Notes under the pieces: generated by a model
Databases searched by the model: none
What the model was told of the DNA's origin: nothing
What the model saw: only the letters and a program-made list of their open reading frames with translations
Assembly (NCBI GenBank): GCA_019638235.1
Contig: JAHBUE010000001.1
Coordinates: forward strand, 1 to 64,000
Reading direction: 5' to 3'
DNA length: 64,000 nucleotides
Origin: Cyclobacteriaceae bacterium
GTDB taxonomy: Bacteria > Bacteroidota > Bacteroidia > Cytophagales > Cyclobacteriaceae
Made by a program: the position numbers and the translations under genes
Shown: piece by piece, positions 25,502 through 34,268 of the stretch
Layout of the letters: each line of letters starts with the position of its first letter
Position numbering within the stretch: position 1 is the first letter of the stretch

Positions 25502-25635
25502 GCACTGGGCATAACAGCGGTTTGGCGTAATGGCGGGTGCAGTACTTCGTATGACAGTTTTGTGGTAGGTTCAAGTATAGTTCTTCGATTGAACTTTTGT
25601 GCTAAAAATCCGCCACTACGCCAAGCCCTGAACCG
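25502..25635 (+). repeat. attC-like site of the RM unit
   Basis: The outer arm is GCACTGGGCATAAC, complementary to the start of the same unit. The inner arms GGTTTGGCGTAATGGCGG and CCGCCACTACGCCAAGCC match at 16 of 18 positions when folded, with a ~70-base apical loop. The site ends GAACCG, after which the chromosome reads ATAGACGC without TT. Confidence 0.6.
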
Positions 25636-25677
25636 ATAGACGCAAGAAAAAATCTAAACAATAAATCCTGCGCTATT

Positions 25678-25705
25678 TTGGTTTAAACTTTGTACACTAT
25701 TTTTG
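25678..25705 (+). promoter_or_regulatory. Promoter of the AsmA-like gene
   Basis: TTG, 17 bases, TATTTTTG, directly after the attC-like site and about 19 bp before the TTG start codon. Confidence 0.55.
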
Positions 25706-25723
25706 TAAAACCATTTTTCAGAC

Positions 25724-28195
25724 TTGAAAATCTTTCGCAAAGTCCTTTTCTATGTTTCGCTAACGGTAGCTGTACTGGTAGTGTCGCTGGCGGTTTCGGC
25801 TTTTTTGTTTAAAGACCAAATCATCAAACAGTTTATTCTTAAAGCCAACGAACAACTAAGCACCCCGGTAAAAATCGGAAAAATTAACGTGTCGGTGTTT
25901 CAGCGTTTCCCGCACATTTCCATTGTCTTTAACGATGTGTATGTTGAAGACAGCCATGAGGGGCAATACCCATTGCTTACGGCAAAACAAATTTCGTTTC
26001 ACCTCAACCCGGTTGAAGTTTATCGGGGGCAATACACCATCCGGGGTTTGCAAGTAACGGATAGCGAAACCAATCTGAAAGTAAATGCGAAAGGTGAAAA
26101 CAACTACACCGTAACCAAAGGCAGTGATGGTAGCGGCCCGATAAAATTTGAATTAAAAAACGTTGTGCTGAAAAACACGAAAGTGCGGTACATCGACCTG
26201 CAACGCCCCGATGAAATGGTTTTCGTCAGCGAGCAATTGTACACCACCATTAAATCGCATGATAACCTCTACGCCATTGTTGCCAAAGGCGATATAACTA
26301 CTGAAAAAATGCGCATTGGCAACATAGCGGTGCTGGAAGGCAAAAGCTTTTATGTAAACACCACCCTCGATTACAACGATGCCGAACAGGCCTTGCAAAT
26401 AAAATCGGGCGACCTGATGCTGGGCACATCGCTGTTTAACGTGCAAGGCACGTATAGATGGAAGGAGAAAAACGAAATTAACCTGGTAGCCGAGGGCGAG
26501 AACACCGACATCCAAACGCTGTTATCGTTACTTCCTGAAAAAACTTCAAGCGCCTATCAGCAATACAAAAGCCGGGGCGATGTGTATTTCAGGGCAAGCC
26601 TGCAAGGCGAAATCAGCGCAGAAAAAAGCCCGGCACTTTCGGCCACATTTGGGTTCAACAAGGCCACCTTTTCACACCCGGAGTACTCGTCAAAAATTGA
26701 AGAAGCACACCTTGAGGGCTCGTTCTCCACGCCCAACCTGCGCGATGGCGCTGCCGGAGTGCTCTCACTCAAAAACATAACCGGCAAACTGAACCGGCAA
26801 CCGTTTCAGTCAAACTTAGTGGTGCGTAATTTTATTGACTCTGACATTATTCTTGATTTTAAAGGTGACCTCGATGCGCAGGCGCTTACCGGTTTCTTTC
26901 CGGTTACGGCAATCAGCAACGTGAGCGGAACACTCGCCACCGACATAGCCTTTGAAGGACGATTGTCGTGGCTGAAAAATAAAGCTACCGCACAGCGCAC
27001 CTCCACCCGTGGTTCAATCCAGGCCACCGACCTGAATTTTGTTTATGGCGAAGGTGAGATTCCGGTAAAAAATCTGAACGGAATATTTCAATTCAACAAC
27101 AACGACCTTGCCCTGAGTAACGTACACGGTATGCTGGGCAACAGCGATTTCAGGCTAAATGGTTTTTTCAAAAACATCGTAACGTTTTTACTGTTTGAAG
27201 ACCAGCCCGTAGGCATTGAGGCCGATTTGAAATCAACATCACTTAACGTGGATGAATTGTTTGCGTATGCCTTTGGGGGTGAGTCGGCTCAACAAGGAGA
27301 AGCAGTTGATTACGAATTTAAAATTTCCAAAAACGTAAACCTGAACTTTAATTGCGATGTTCAGCGATTGAATTATAAACGCTTTATCGGGCGCGAACTA
27401 AAAGGCGACCTGTTGGTGAAGAACCAGGTTGCCGTATCGCGCAACATACAGGTAAACGCTATGGGCGGAGCGCTAACGCTATCGGCCATTGTAGATGCCA
27501 ACAATCCAAAAGCTATTGATGTGATGAGCACGTTCAAACTTAACGGGCTTGATGTGGACAGTGTGTTTTATGTATTTGAAAATTTCTACCAGGATTTTAT
27601 CCGCGATAAGCATTTGAAAGGAAAAGCTTTTGCAGATGTTACACTGGATATGACCTTGAATCAAAACCTTAAACTTTTCCAGGAAACCTTAGTGGCCGAC
27701 ATCAGCGCTACCATAAAAAATGGTGAGCTAAATAATTTTGAGCCGTTAAAAAGTTTGAATAAATTTTTAGATGATGAAAGTTTAAGCGCCTTGCGATTTG
27801 CCGATTTGAAAAATGACATTCACATCGAAAACAAAACCGTGTACATCCCGATGATGGAGGTACGAAGCAATGCCACTGTTCTACAAATCAGCGGCACGCA
27901 CAGGTTCGACCAGCGTATTGATTACCGCGTGGTAACGCCCCTGAACAACAGGCGTAAAATCGACATCAACGAGGCGGCCGGGGCTATTGAAGAAATGGAA
28001 GGTCGTGCAAAGCTGTTCCTGAAAATTGTAGGCACTACCGATAACTACCGTGTGCTGTACGATACCGAAGCGGTCAAGAAAAAAATAATATCCGACCTGA
28101 AAAAGGAAGTGCAGGAATTGAAAGATATCTTTAAAAAGAAGAAGAAAAAAGACATTGAACTCTCCACCGAAGAGTTTGACTGGGATAATAATTGA
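25724..28195 (+). CDS. AsmA family protein
   Basis: An 823-residue envelope protein anchored by one N-terminal helix (residues 8-30, KVLFYVSLTVAVLVVSLAV). The N-terminal AsmA domain follows (about 30-160, with TPVKIGKINVSVFQRFPHISI) and a long beta-rich body leads to the AsmA_2-like C-terminal region (about 600-780). Proteins of this superfamily form bridge-like grooves thought to move phospholipid between membranes. The chain ends in a very Lys-rich stretch and an acidic tail (KKKKKKD, then TEEFDWDNN). The start is TTG, supported by the promoter placement and a good anchor; no ATG lies before the anchor. Confidence 0.85.
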   Translation: MKIFRKVLFYVSLTVAVLVVSLAVSAFLFKDQIIKQFILKANEQLSTPVKIGKINVSVFQRFPHISIVFNDVYVEDSHEGQYPLLTAKQISFHLNPVEVYRGQYTIRGLQVTDSETNLKVNAKGENNYTVTKGSDGSGPIKFELKNVVLKNTKVRYIDLQRPDEMVFVSEQLYTTIKSHDNLYAIVAKGDITTEKMRIGNIAVLEGKSFYVNTTLDYNDAEQALQIKSGDLMLGTSLFNVQGTYRWKEKNEINLVAEGENTDIQTLLSLLPEKTSSAYQQYKSRGDVYFRASLQGEISAEKSPALSATFGFNKATFSHPEYSSKIEEAHLEGSFSTPNLRDGAAGVLSLKNITGKLNRQPFQSNLVVRNFIDSDIILDFKGDLDAQALTGFFPVTAISNVSGTLATDIAFEGRLSWLKNKATAQRTSTRGSIQATDLNFVYGEGEIPVKNLNGIFQFNNNDLALSNVHGMLGNSDFRLNGFFKNIVTFLLFEDQPVGIEADLKSTSLNVDELFAYAFGGESAQQGEAVDYEFKISKNVNLNFNCDVQRLNYKRFIGRELKGDLLVKNQVAVSRNIQVNAMGGALTLSAIVDANNPKAIDVMSTFKLNGLDVDSVFYVFENFYQDFIRDKHLKGKAFADVTLDMTLNQNLKLFQETLVADISATIKNGELNNFEPLKSLNKFLDDESLSALRFADLKNDIHIENKTVYIPMMEVRSNATVLQISGTHRFDQRIDYRVVTPLNNRRKIDINEAAGAIEEMEGRAKLFLKIVGTTDNYRVLYDTEAVKKKIISDLKKEVQELKDIFKKKKKKDIELSTEEFDWDNN

Positions 28196-28215
28196 GTTCA
28201 GCCTGGTCTTGTAAT

Positions 28216-28875
28216 TTACTGAATGGCCTCTTTCAAAAAATCATTCAGCGGCTTTACAGCCTTGCACACTTCCGCAACCTGCTTCACAAATTTTTTGTCT
28301 TTCACCTGTGTGTCGCTGAAATAATGCGATGTGACGAAGCTTTTATTTTTCAGCAAATCAATATGCGGATGGTCTTTAGCATATCCTTTAGGCGCGGTTT
28401 TTACCCGGTCAAATTCATCCAATCCTGAAAAATACTTTTTGAATTTCCTGTCCTTTAAAATTTTCAACAGTGCATCAGCATTATAATCAATCTCCTGCCG
28501 CACTTTCGTCAGATTTTCGGGGTTGGGCATATACAATCCGGCTGCAACAAAACTTTTTCCCGGCTCAAGGTGAAGGTAGTAACCGGGCTCCTGCTCCATT
28601 TTTCCGCGAGATGAAAACCCAGCGCCCATGTTAACCTTATAAGGTCGCTTGTCTTTACTAAACCGCACATCGCGATAAATCCGGAAGGCCAGCTTTCGCG
28701 GGTTTATTCCACCAAGGCTGTCATCAAATTTCAGCAACTCTTTATGTAAGGCTTCAAGAAAATCATCGAATAAATTTTTCGCCTCTACATAACGGGGTTT
28801 ATTCTTCTCAAACCACTCGCGGTTGTTGTTTTTGTTAATGTCTTTGAGAAATTTCAGGATGATGTCAAATTTCAT
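28216..28875 (-). CDS. DUF2461 domain-containing protein
   Basis: A 219-residue cytoplasmic protein matching DUF2461 throughout. Conserved elements are the N-terminal LKDINKNNNREWFEKNKPRY, the central FRIYRDVRFSKDKRPYK, and the GYYLHLEPGKSFVAAGLYMP motif. Function is unknown. It lies 15 bp downstream of murF in the same direction, so it is probably co-transcribed with it. Confidence 0.92.
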   Translation of the reverse strand: MKFDIILKFLKDINKNNNREWFEKNKPRYVEAKNLFDDFLEALHKELLKFDDSLGGINPRKLAFRIYRDVRFSKDKRPYKVNMGAGFSSRGKMEQEPGYYLHLEPGKSFVAAGLYMPNPENLTKVRQEIDYNADALLKILKDRKFKKYFSGLDEFDRVKTAPKGYAKDHPHIDLLKNKSFVTSHYFSDTQVKDKKFVKQVAEVCKAVKPLNDFLKEAIQ

Positions 28876-28890
28876 AGTGTTTCATTTTCG

Positions 28891-30174
28891 TTATAAGTAC
28901 TCAAGAGTTACTTCTAACCCAATACCCCGCGAAGCCTTAACCAATATTGTAGCATTTGAAACAGGTGTTTGCTTCAAGGCTTCCAATAATTCTTCCTTCG
29001 TATAAAAATGCCGTGCTCTCGGAAATTCTTTTAACGCAGCACTCATCAGTTTTCCGCACAACAACACATTGGTAAAACCCAAATCACGAATCAGCTTACC
29101 AACGTTGCGATGTTCTGCTTCTGCCTCTTCTTCCAACTCAAACATATCGCCAAGAATGAGTACCTTCTGCTTTGCTTTCATCCCGGCCAGGTTTTTAATG
29201 GCGGCTTCCATTGAACTCGGATTTGCATTATACGCATCAAGAATAATGGTGTTAGTTCCTTTTTTAATTACCTGCGAGCGCATATTGGCAGGCTCATATT
29301 CGGCTACAGCCTGCAACGCCAGCTTTGCATCAACGCCAAAAAATTTACCAATGCACAAGGCAGTGGCCATGTTCTCAAAGTTGTAAGCGCCAATCAGTTT
29401 TGTCTGAGTTTCTTCTCCATCTTCCGAACGTATTTTTACATACGGGTCAGCGCTTACTAATTCGCAATGAAAATAATCGCCTTTGGCAGGATAACATATC
29501 GGGTTGCTGAACCGCTTTGCCATGTTGAACAAAACCGGGTTTTGTGAGTTAATGAACACCGTGCCGTTACGGTTAATCAGGTGCAGATACAATTCCGATT
29601 TTCCGCGAATAATATTATCAAACCCGCCAAATGTACCGATATGCGCTTTGCCAATATTGGTAATAAATCCATGAGTAGGGTTGGCGATGCCACATAGTTC
29701 AGCAATTTCACCTACGTGATTGGCGCCCATTTCAATCACGGCAATTTCAATTGTGCTGTCGATTGAAAGAACAGAAAGCGGCACACCAATATGATTATTC
29801 AGATTTCCTTTCGTGGCAAAAGTTTTAAACTTTTTACTAAGCACAGCATTCAGCAATTCCTTTGATGTGGTTTTACCATTCGACCCCGTAAGCCCGATTA
29901 CCGGAATAGTAAACTGCTCACGATGATACTGCGCCAGGCGTTGTAGTGCCTTCAGCACATCCTCAACCACTACATACCGTTCATCTTTGGCATAGTGCGC
30001 CTCATCAATAACCGCCAGGTGCGCGCCTTTGGCCAATGCCTCTTCTGCAAACTGGTTAGCATTAAATTTCTCGCCTTTCAAGGCAAAAAAAATCGAGCCG
30101 GGTATAATCTGCCGGGTGTCAGTAGAAACTTTACCGCTCTTGAGGTAGTTTTGGTATAAATTCTGAATGTCCAT
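28891..30174 (-). CDS. murF: UDP-N-acetylmuramoyl-tripeptide--D-alanyl-D-alanine ligase
   Basis: The last cytoplasmic step of peptidoglycan precursor synthesis: ATP-dependent addition of D-Ala-D-Ala to UDP-MurNAc-tripeptide. The three Mur ligase domains are complete: N-terminal STDTRQIIPGSIFFALKGEKF, the P-loop GLTGSNGKTT near residue 100, central EMGANHVGEI, and C-terminal ILDAYNANPSSMEAAI. I use the ATG at MDIQNLYQ; the frame opens 15 bases earlier. It is divergent from the FG-GAP gene and away from any dcw cluster, as is usual for murF in this phylum. Confidence 0.95.
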   Translation of the reverse strand: MDIQNLYQNYLKSGKVSTDTRQIIPGSIFFALKGEKFNANQFAEEALAKGAHLAVIDEAHYAKDERYVVVEDVLKALQRLAQYHREQFTIPVIGLTGSNGKTTSKELLNAVLSKKFKTFATKGNLNNHIGVPLSVLSIDSTIEIAVIEMGANHVGEIAELCGIANPTHGFITNIGKAHIGTFGGFDNIIRGKSELYLHLINRNGTVFINSQNPVLFNMAKRFSNPICYPAKGDYFHCELVSADPYVKIRSEDGEETQTKLIGAYNFENMATALCIGKFFGVDAKLALQAVAEYEPANMRSQVIKKGTNTIILDAYNANPSSMEAAIKNLAGMKAKQKVLILGDMFELEEEAEAEHRNVGKLIRDLGFTNVLLCGKLMSAALKEFPRARHFYTKEELLEALKQTPVSNATILVKASRGIGLEVTLEYL

Positions 30175-30239
30175 GATTATCTTACCCACCCGGATAACAG
30201 GAGTATAAACGTAAGCGTTAAATCTATATAAAAAAATTC

Positions 30240-32432
30240 ATGCGCCTTACAGCGGTTTTCATATTTATAACACACCTCGCCCTGGCGCAATTTACCTATG
30301 TGCTCCATCAGCAGGTTCCGGTAATTATAGACCAGGATACGCTTACCATGCCCTGGGCCGGGGGGTTGAATACTGCACAATTCAATACTATCGACCTTGA
30401 TTTTGATGGCGATGATGACCTGGCGCTGTTCGACCGGATGGCCAACCGCGTAATTACGTTTTTAAATGTAGATGGCCGATACGTGCCCGCTCCCGAATAT
30501 GAAGCTTTCTTTCCGGCAGAAATAGAAGGTTTTATGATTTTGCGCGACTTTGATTGCGATGGCCGTAAAGACCTGTTCACCAAAGATGTGCAGGGTATAA
30601 AGGTTTTCAAAAATATAATCGAACCGGGGCAGCCACCAGCCTGGCAACTGCTTACTTTTTATACCGGGTTTCCCGGCCCGCGAAGCCCGGTGTTGCTTAC
30701 CAAAGGTTTTTCAGGAAAAATAAATCTCCAGCTCCAGGCAGATGATATGCCTGCCCTTGTAGATGTGGACGGTGATGGCGACTTAGACATCATGAACATA
30801 AAATTTGTCGGCAACAGCACCATTGAATTTCACAAGAATTTCAGCATGGAACGTTATGGCACGTGCGACTCGTTGGATTTTGAACGCATCACGCAAACCT
30901 GGGGCGGTGTTGAAGAATGCGAGTGTGACGTGTTCGCGTATAATAACGAACCCTGCTCAACCGGGGGACGGCAAAAGCACGCGGGCGGAAAAAGCCTGCT
31001 GGTATTGGATGTGGATAACGATGGCGACATGGACGTACTCTTCTCGGAAGCAGAATGTACCCGTATTTATAAATTCACCAATGTGGGCAATAACGAAGCG
31101 CCCCTCATCACCAGTGCCGAAACGTTCCCAGCCAATATGCCGGTTAACATTTTGCTGTACCCCATACCCTATCTTGAAGATGTTGACTTCGATGGAGTAA
31201 AAGACCTTATAGCCACACCGGGTATTTATGCGCGCGAGTACCTGAACACCAACCTTAAACACTCTACCTGGTTTTATAAAAATACCGGAACAAACGAACA
31301 GCCGCAGTTCACCTTTCAACGGCAGGATTTTTTGCAGCACGATATGATTGACGTTGGCGATAATTCCGTGCCCGCATTTTTTGATGCCGATGCAGATGGC
31401 GACCTGGATATGTTTATCGGCACATTTGTGAATGGGCTGCGCGCTTCTATTTATTATTATGAAAATGTCGGAACCCGCACAGAACCCGTGTTTAAATTTA
31501 TTACCGATGACCTCCTTGGGTTGTCGTTCCACAACTTTACCAATATCAAACCCCAGTTTGCCGATATGAACGGGGATGCCAAAACCGACCTGGTTTTTAC
31601 AGCCTCCAACCAGTTTGGCGTAAATACAAACCTGTATTACATAGCCAATACCAACGCAGCCGGGCTTAATTTTTCGGGGCAACAGGTTCAATCGCTCAAC
31701 TTCCCTATCAACTCCTCCGAAAACATTCTCGTTACCGATGTTAACAACGATTTCCTCCCCGACCTGCTTGTGGGCAGGCTGAACGGTTCAGTAGAATATT
31801 GGCAAAATACCGGCACCTCCTCCTCCCCTAATTTTACACTTTTCAACAGCACATACCTCGGCTTAGGCCCAAGCATTTTGCGGCAAAATATTTCTATGGC
31901 TGTAGCCGATTTGAATGCCGATGGCAAATTTGACCTGGTATTAGGCGACCAGAACGGACGGCTAACCATTATTGCCGATTTTAAAAACCAGGAAGACGCT
32001 GCCTCGGGCACAACCAACATCCTGTTCAACCCGCTATCTGCCACATTTACCAATCAAAACCTGGGCGGACGGGTTTGGCCAACCGTTGCCAACCTGTTCA
32101 ACACAACCAAACCCGCCATTGTAGTTGGCAATACCCTGGGCGGGCTACACCTTTTACAGCACGATGAAAGCCAGGCCCTGCCGGATGCCCCGCAAATCAG
32201 CCTGTACCCAAACCCCGTAATATTAGAAAATACCGCCATTCTTAATATAAGTGTTGACCGGCCCGCTTTTGCATACATAGTGGGCATAACCGGGCAGCAA
32301 ATAGGTCAACCCATGCCCTTGCAGGGCAACCAGGTTTACCAGTTTAGGGTAGATGGGCTTTCGGCAGGCATTTATATCATGCACTTCTACATTAACGGGA
32401 AATATTTTGCACGCAGATTCATCATACAATAG
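30240..32432 (+). CDS. Secreted FG-GAP/VCBS repeat protein with T9SS sorting domain
   Basis: A 730-residue extracellular protein. A signal peptide (1-16) is followed by at least six Ca-binding-like repeats with Asp-rich loops (LDFDGDDDLALFD, DFDCDGRKDLF, VDGDGDLDIMN, LDVDNDGDMDVLF, DADADGDLDMFIG, DLNADGKFDLVLG). They probably build an integrin-like beta-propeller. The last ~75 residues, starting ISLYPNPV and ending ARRFIIQ, are a type A T9SS C-terminal sorting domain, so the protein is exported by the Por machinery to the cell surface. One central stretch is Cys-rich (EECECDVF). The ligand is unknown. Confidence 0.92.
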   Translation: MRLTAVFIFITHLALAQFTYVLHQQVPVIIDQDTLTMPWAGGLNTAQFNTIDLDFDGDDDLALFDRMANRVITFLNVDGRYVPAPEYEAFFPAEIEGFMILRDFDCDGRKDLFTKDVQGIKVFKNIIEPGQPPAWQLLTFYTGFPGPRSPVLLTKGFSGKINLQLQADDMPALVDVDGDGDLDIMNIKFVGNSTIEFHKNFSMERYGTCDSLDFERITQTWGGVEECECDVFAYNNEPCSTGGRQKHAGGKSLLVLDVDNDGDMDVLFSEAECTRIYKFTNVGNNEAPLITSAETFPANMPVNILLYPIPYLEDVDFDGVKDLIATPGIYAREYLNTNLKHSTWFYKNTGTNEQPQFTFQRQDFLQHDMIDVGDNSVPAFFDADADGDLDMFIGTFVNGLRASIYYYENVGTRTEPVFKFITDDLLGLSFHNFTNIKPQFADMNGDAKTDLVFTASNQFGVNTNLYYIANTNAAGLNFSGQQVQSLNFPINSSENILVTDVNNDFLPDLLVGRLNGSVEYWQNTGTSSSPNFTLFNSTYLGLGPSILRQNISMAVADLNADGKFDLVLGDQNGRLTIIADFKNQEDAASGTTNILFNPLSATFTNQNLGGRVWPTVANLFNTTKPAIVVGNTLGGLHLLQHDESQALPDAPQISLYPNPVILENTAILNISVDRPAFAYIVGITGQQIGQPMPLQGNQVYQFRVDGLSAGIYIMHFYINGKYFARRFIIQ

Positions 32433-32489
32433 GGAAAAACGCCTGATTTTCAGCTATTCTAATCATTTCGCGGTAATTTTAGCTTAAAC

Positions 32490-32521
32490 TTGGATAATTG
32501 GGGTCGTTTTCCCGATATTTG
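32490..32521 (+). promoter_or_regulatory. Promoter of the L28-L33-DUF4295 operon
   Basis: TTG, 21 bases, GATATTTG (one mismatch to TAnnTTTG), 35 bp before rpmB. Confidence 0.45.
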
Positions 32522-32556
32522 CAGTCCCTTTTTCAGGGGTAAAACAATTTAAAGAC

Positions 32557-32793
32557 ATGGCGAGAGTTTGTCAAATTACAGGAAAGCGTCCGCAGGTTGG
32601 AAATAACGTATCGCACGCAAACAACAAAACCAAGCGCAGGTTCTACCCGAACCTTCAAAAGAAGCGCTTTTTCATTCCGGAAGAGGGAAAATGGATTACG
32701 TTGAAACTTTCAACCAAGGCAATTAAAACGATTAATAAGTTGGGTATTTCTGCTGTGCTGAAAGAAGCGAAAGCAAAAGGACACCTTGCTTAA
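32557..32793 (+). CDS. rpmB: 50S ribosomal protein L28
   Basis: A 78-residue large-subunit protein. The start [20 protein letters not shown] and the central [17 protein letters not shown] are diagnostic. Only one Cys remains and the zinc-ribbon pattern is absent, so this is the zinc-free form. It heads a three-gene ribosomal operon with 21 bp to rpmG. Confidence 0.97.
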   Translation: MARVCQITGKRPQVGNNVSHANNKTKRRFYPNLQKKRFFIPEEGKWITLKLSTKAIKTINKLGISAVLKEAKAKGHLA

Positions 32794-32814
32794 ATCAATA
32801 AACAGTAAAGAATC

Positions 32815-32997
32815 ATGGCAAAGAAAGGCAATAGGATTCAGGTGATTTTAGAGTGCACAGAGCATAAGGCTACCGGTATGCCGGGCATGAGCCGCTACAT
32901 CACCACCAAGAACCGCAAAAACACAACAGAACGCTTAGAGTTGAAGAAATACAACCCCGTTCTGAAAAAAGTAACTGTTCACAAAGAAATTAAGTAA
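32815..32997 (+). CDS. rpmG: 50S ribosomal protein L33
   Basis: A 60-residue large-subunit protein starting [19 protein letters not shown], with the family core [19 protein letters not shown]. The CxxC pairs of the zinc-binding form are missing, so it is the C-minus type. It is followed after 2 bp by a DUF4295 gene. Confidence 0.97.
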   Translation: MAKKGNRIQVILECTEHKATGMPGMSRYITTKNRKNTTERLELKKYNPVLKKVTVHKEIK

Positions 32998-32999
32998 TC

Positions 33000-33155
33000 A
33001 TGGCAAAGAAGGTTGTTGCTACATTGAAAAAAGGTGACGGAAAAAACTTCGCGAAAGTAATCCGTGCCGTGAAGTCTGAAAAAACAGGCGCTTACACGTT
33101 CAAGGAAGAGATTGTTCCTGCCGAACTGGTAAAAGAAGTATTGGCCAAGAAATAA
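33000..33155 (+). CDS. DUF4295 family protein
   Basis: A 51-residue basic protein, MAKKVVATLKKGDGKNFAKV and onward to VKEVLAKK, that always accompanies rpmB-rpmG in Bacteroidota. It is probably a ribosome-associated protein; recent structural work on Bacteroidota ribosomes describes small extra proteins, but I do not assign this one to a position. Its start overlaps nothing and lies 2 bp after rpmG. A strong terminator follows. Confidence 0.9.
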   Translation: MAKKVVATLKKGDGKNFAKVIRAVKSEKTGAYTFKEEIVPAELVKEVLAKK

Positions 33156-33177
33156 GTTTCAGCGAAAACGCATTGTG

Positions 33178-33202
33178 AAAAGTCCCAAATGGGACTTTTT
33201 TT
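33178..33202 (+). terminator. Terminator of the ribosomal protein operon
   Basis: AAAAGTCCCA and TGGGACTTTT form a 10-bp arm pair with a tight loop, followed by further T. It separates the operon from ftsY. Confidence 0.85.
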
Positions 33203-33261
33203 ATACCCGATAATTAACCCTTCCGGCATGGAGCGGGAATTTATTTTTACTAAGTTGTGCC

Positions 33262-34221
33262 ATGGCATTTTTAGGCGGATTATTCTCAAAAGAAAAAAAA
33301 GAATCACTGAACAAGGGGCTTGAAAAAACCTCCGGCAATATTTTCAGCCGGTTGGGTAAGGCCCTCGCGGGCAAATCTACGGTTGATGATGATGTACTCG
33401 ACAACCTGGAAGAAATTCTGGTTTCGTCTGATGTGGGCATTAACACCACACTGAAAATTATTGAACGAATTCAACAGCGCGTAACGCGCGATAAATATTT
33501 AGGCACTGCCGAATTAGACAGGATATTAAAAGAAGAAATCGCAGCCCTGCTTACCGAAAACCAATCGGACGATGTTCAGAATTTTGAAATTCCGGAAGGC
33601 AAAAAGCCTTATGTGATTATGGTAGTGGGTGTGAACGGTGTTGGCAAAACAACAACTATCGGCAAACTGTCAGCACAGTTTAAAGAGCGGGGAAAATCGG
33701 TTGTATTGGGCGCTGCCGATACATTTCGTGCCGCAGCGGTTGACCAGCTAAAACTTTGGGGAGAGCGTGTTGGCGTACCCGTCATCAGCAAGGGCATGAA
33801 CACCGACCCTTCGGCAGTAGCATTTGATACCGTACAGGAAGGTGTAAAGCTTGGCGCAGATATTATTATTATAGACACGGCCGGGCGTCTGCACACCAAG
33901 GTAAACCTGATGAACGAACTATCGAAAATCAAACGGGTCATGCAAAAGGTAATACCCGATGCACCACACGAAGTAATGCTGGTGTTAGACGGAAGCACCG
34001 GACAGAATGCCGTTATCCAGGCACGCGAATTTACCAAAGTAACAGAGGTTACCGCATTAGCCATTACCAAATTAGACGGCACAGCAAAAGGCGGTGTAGT
34101 AATCGGCATCTCCGATGAATTTAAAATACCGGTAAAATATATTGGTGTAGGCGAAAAAATTGGCGACCTGCAAGTGTTTAACAAAGCGGAGTTTGTTGAT
34201 TCACTCTTTAAAAAGCAATAA
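33262..34221 (+). CDS. ftsY: Signal recognition particle receptor FtsY
   Basis: The SRP receptor GTPase that delivers ribosome-nascent-chain complexes to SecYEG. The 319 residues comprise a short N-terminal region without the long acidic A domain of enterics, an NG helical bundle (about 10-110), and the G domain. In the G domain G1 is GVNGVGKTTT (123-132), G2 is DTFRAAAVDQL, G3 is DTAGR, and G4 is TKLDG. The AMPHIPATHIC-type N-terminus (MAFLGGLFSKEKKESL) is the likely membrane-targeting element. Confidence 0.97.
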   Translation: MAFLGGLFSKEKKESLNKGLEKTSGNIFSRLGKALAGKSTVDDDVLDNLEEILVSSDVGINTTLKIIERIQQRVTRDKYLGTAELDRILKEEIAALLTENQSDDVQNFEIPEGKKPYVIMVVGVNGVGKTTTIGKLSAQFKERGKSVVLGAADTFRAAAVDQLKLWGERVGVPVISKGMNTDPSAVAFDTVQEGVKLGADIIIIDTAGRLHTKVNLMNELSKIKRVMQKVIPDAPHEVMLVLDGSTGQNAVIQAREFTKVTEVTALAITKLDGTAKGGVVIGISDEFKIPVKYIGVGEKIGDLQVFNKAEFVDSLFKKQ

Positions 34222-34268
34222 CCTGTTTGCCTGAAAGTTTGTAATTTAGCGCGAACTCATCATTTGCT

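Larger units (their letters stand above)
22903..25635 (+). mobile_element. Integron-cassette-like unit carrying a restriction-modification pair
   Basis: The unit begins after a G with TTATGCCCAATGC. Its own downstream repeat opens with GCACTGGGCATAA, the reverse complement of that start with one mismatch. Between them lie the REase and MTase genes, and the unit closes with a 134-bp imperfect inverted repeat. This is the geometry of a cassette with one attC split by integration after G in G^TT. Its left boundary is 30 bp from the IS target duplication. No integrase is visible. The mechanism is inference; the complementarity is seen directly. Confidence 0.6.
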
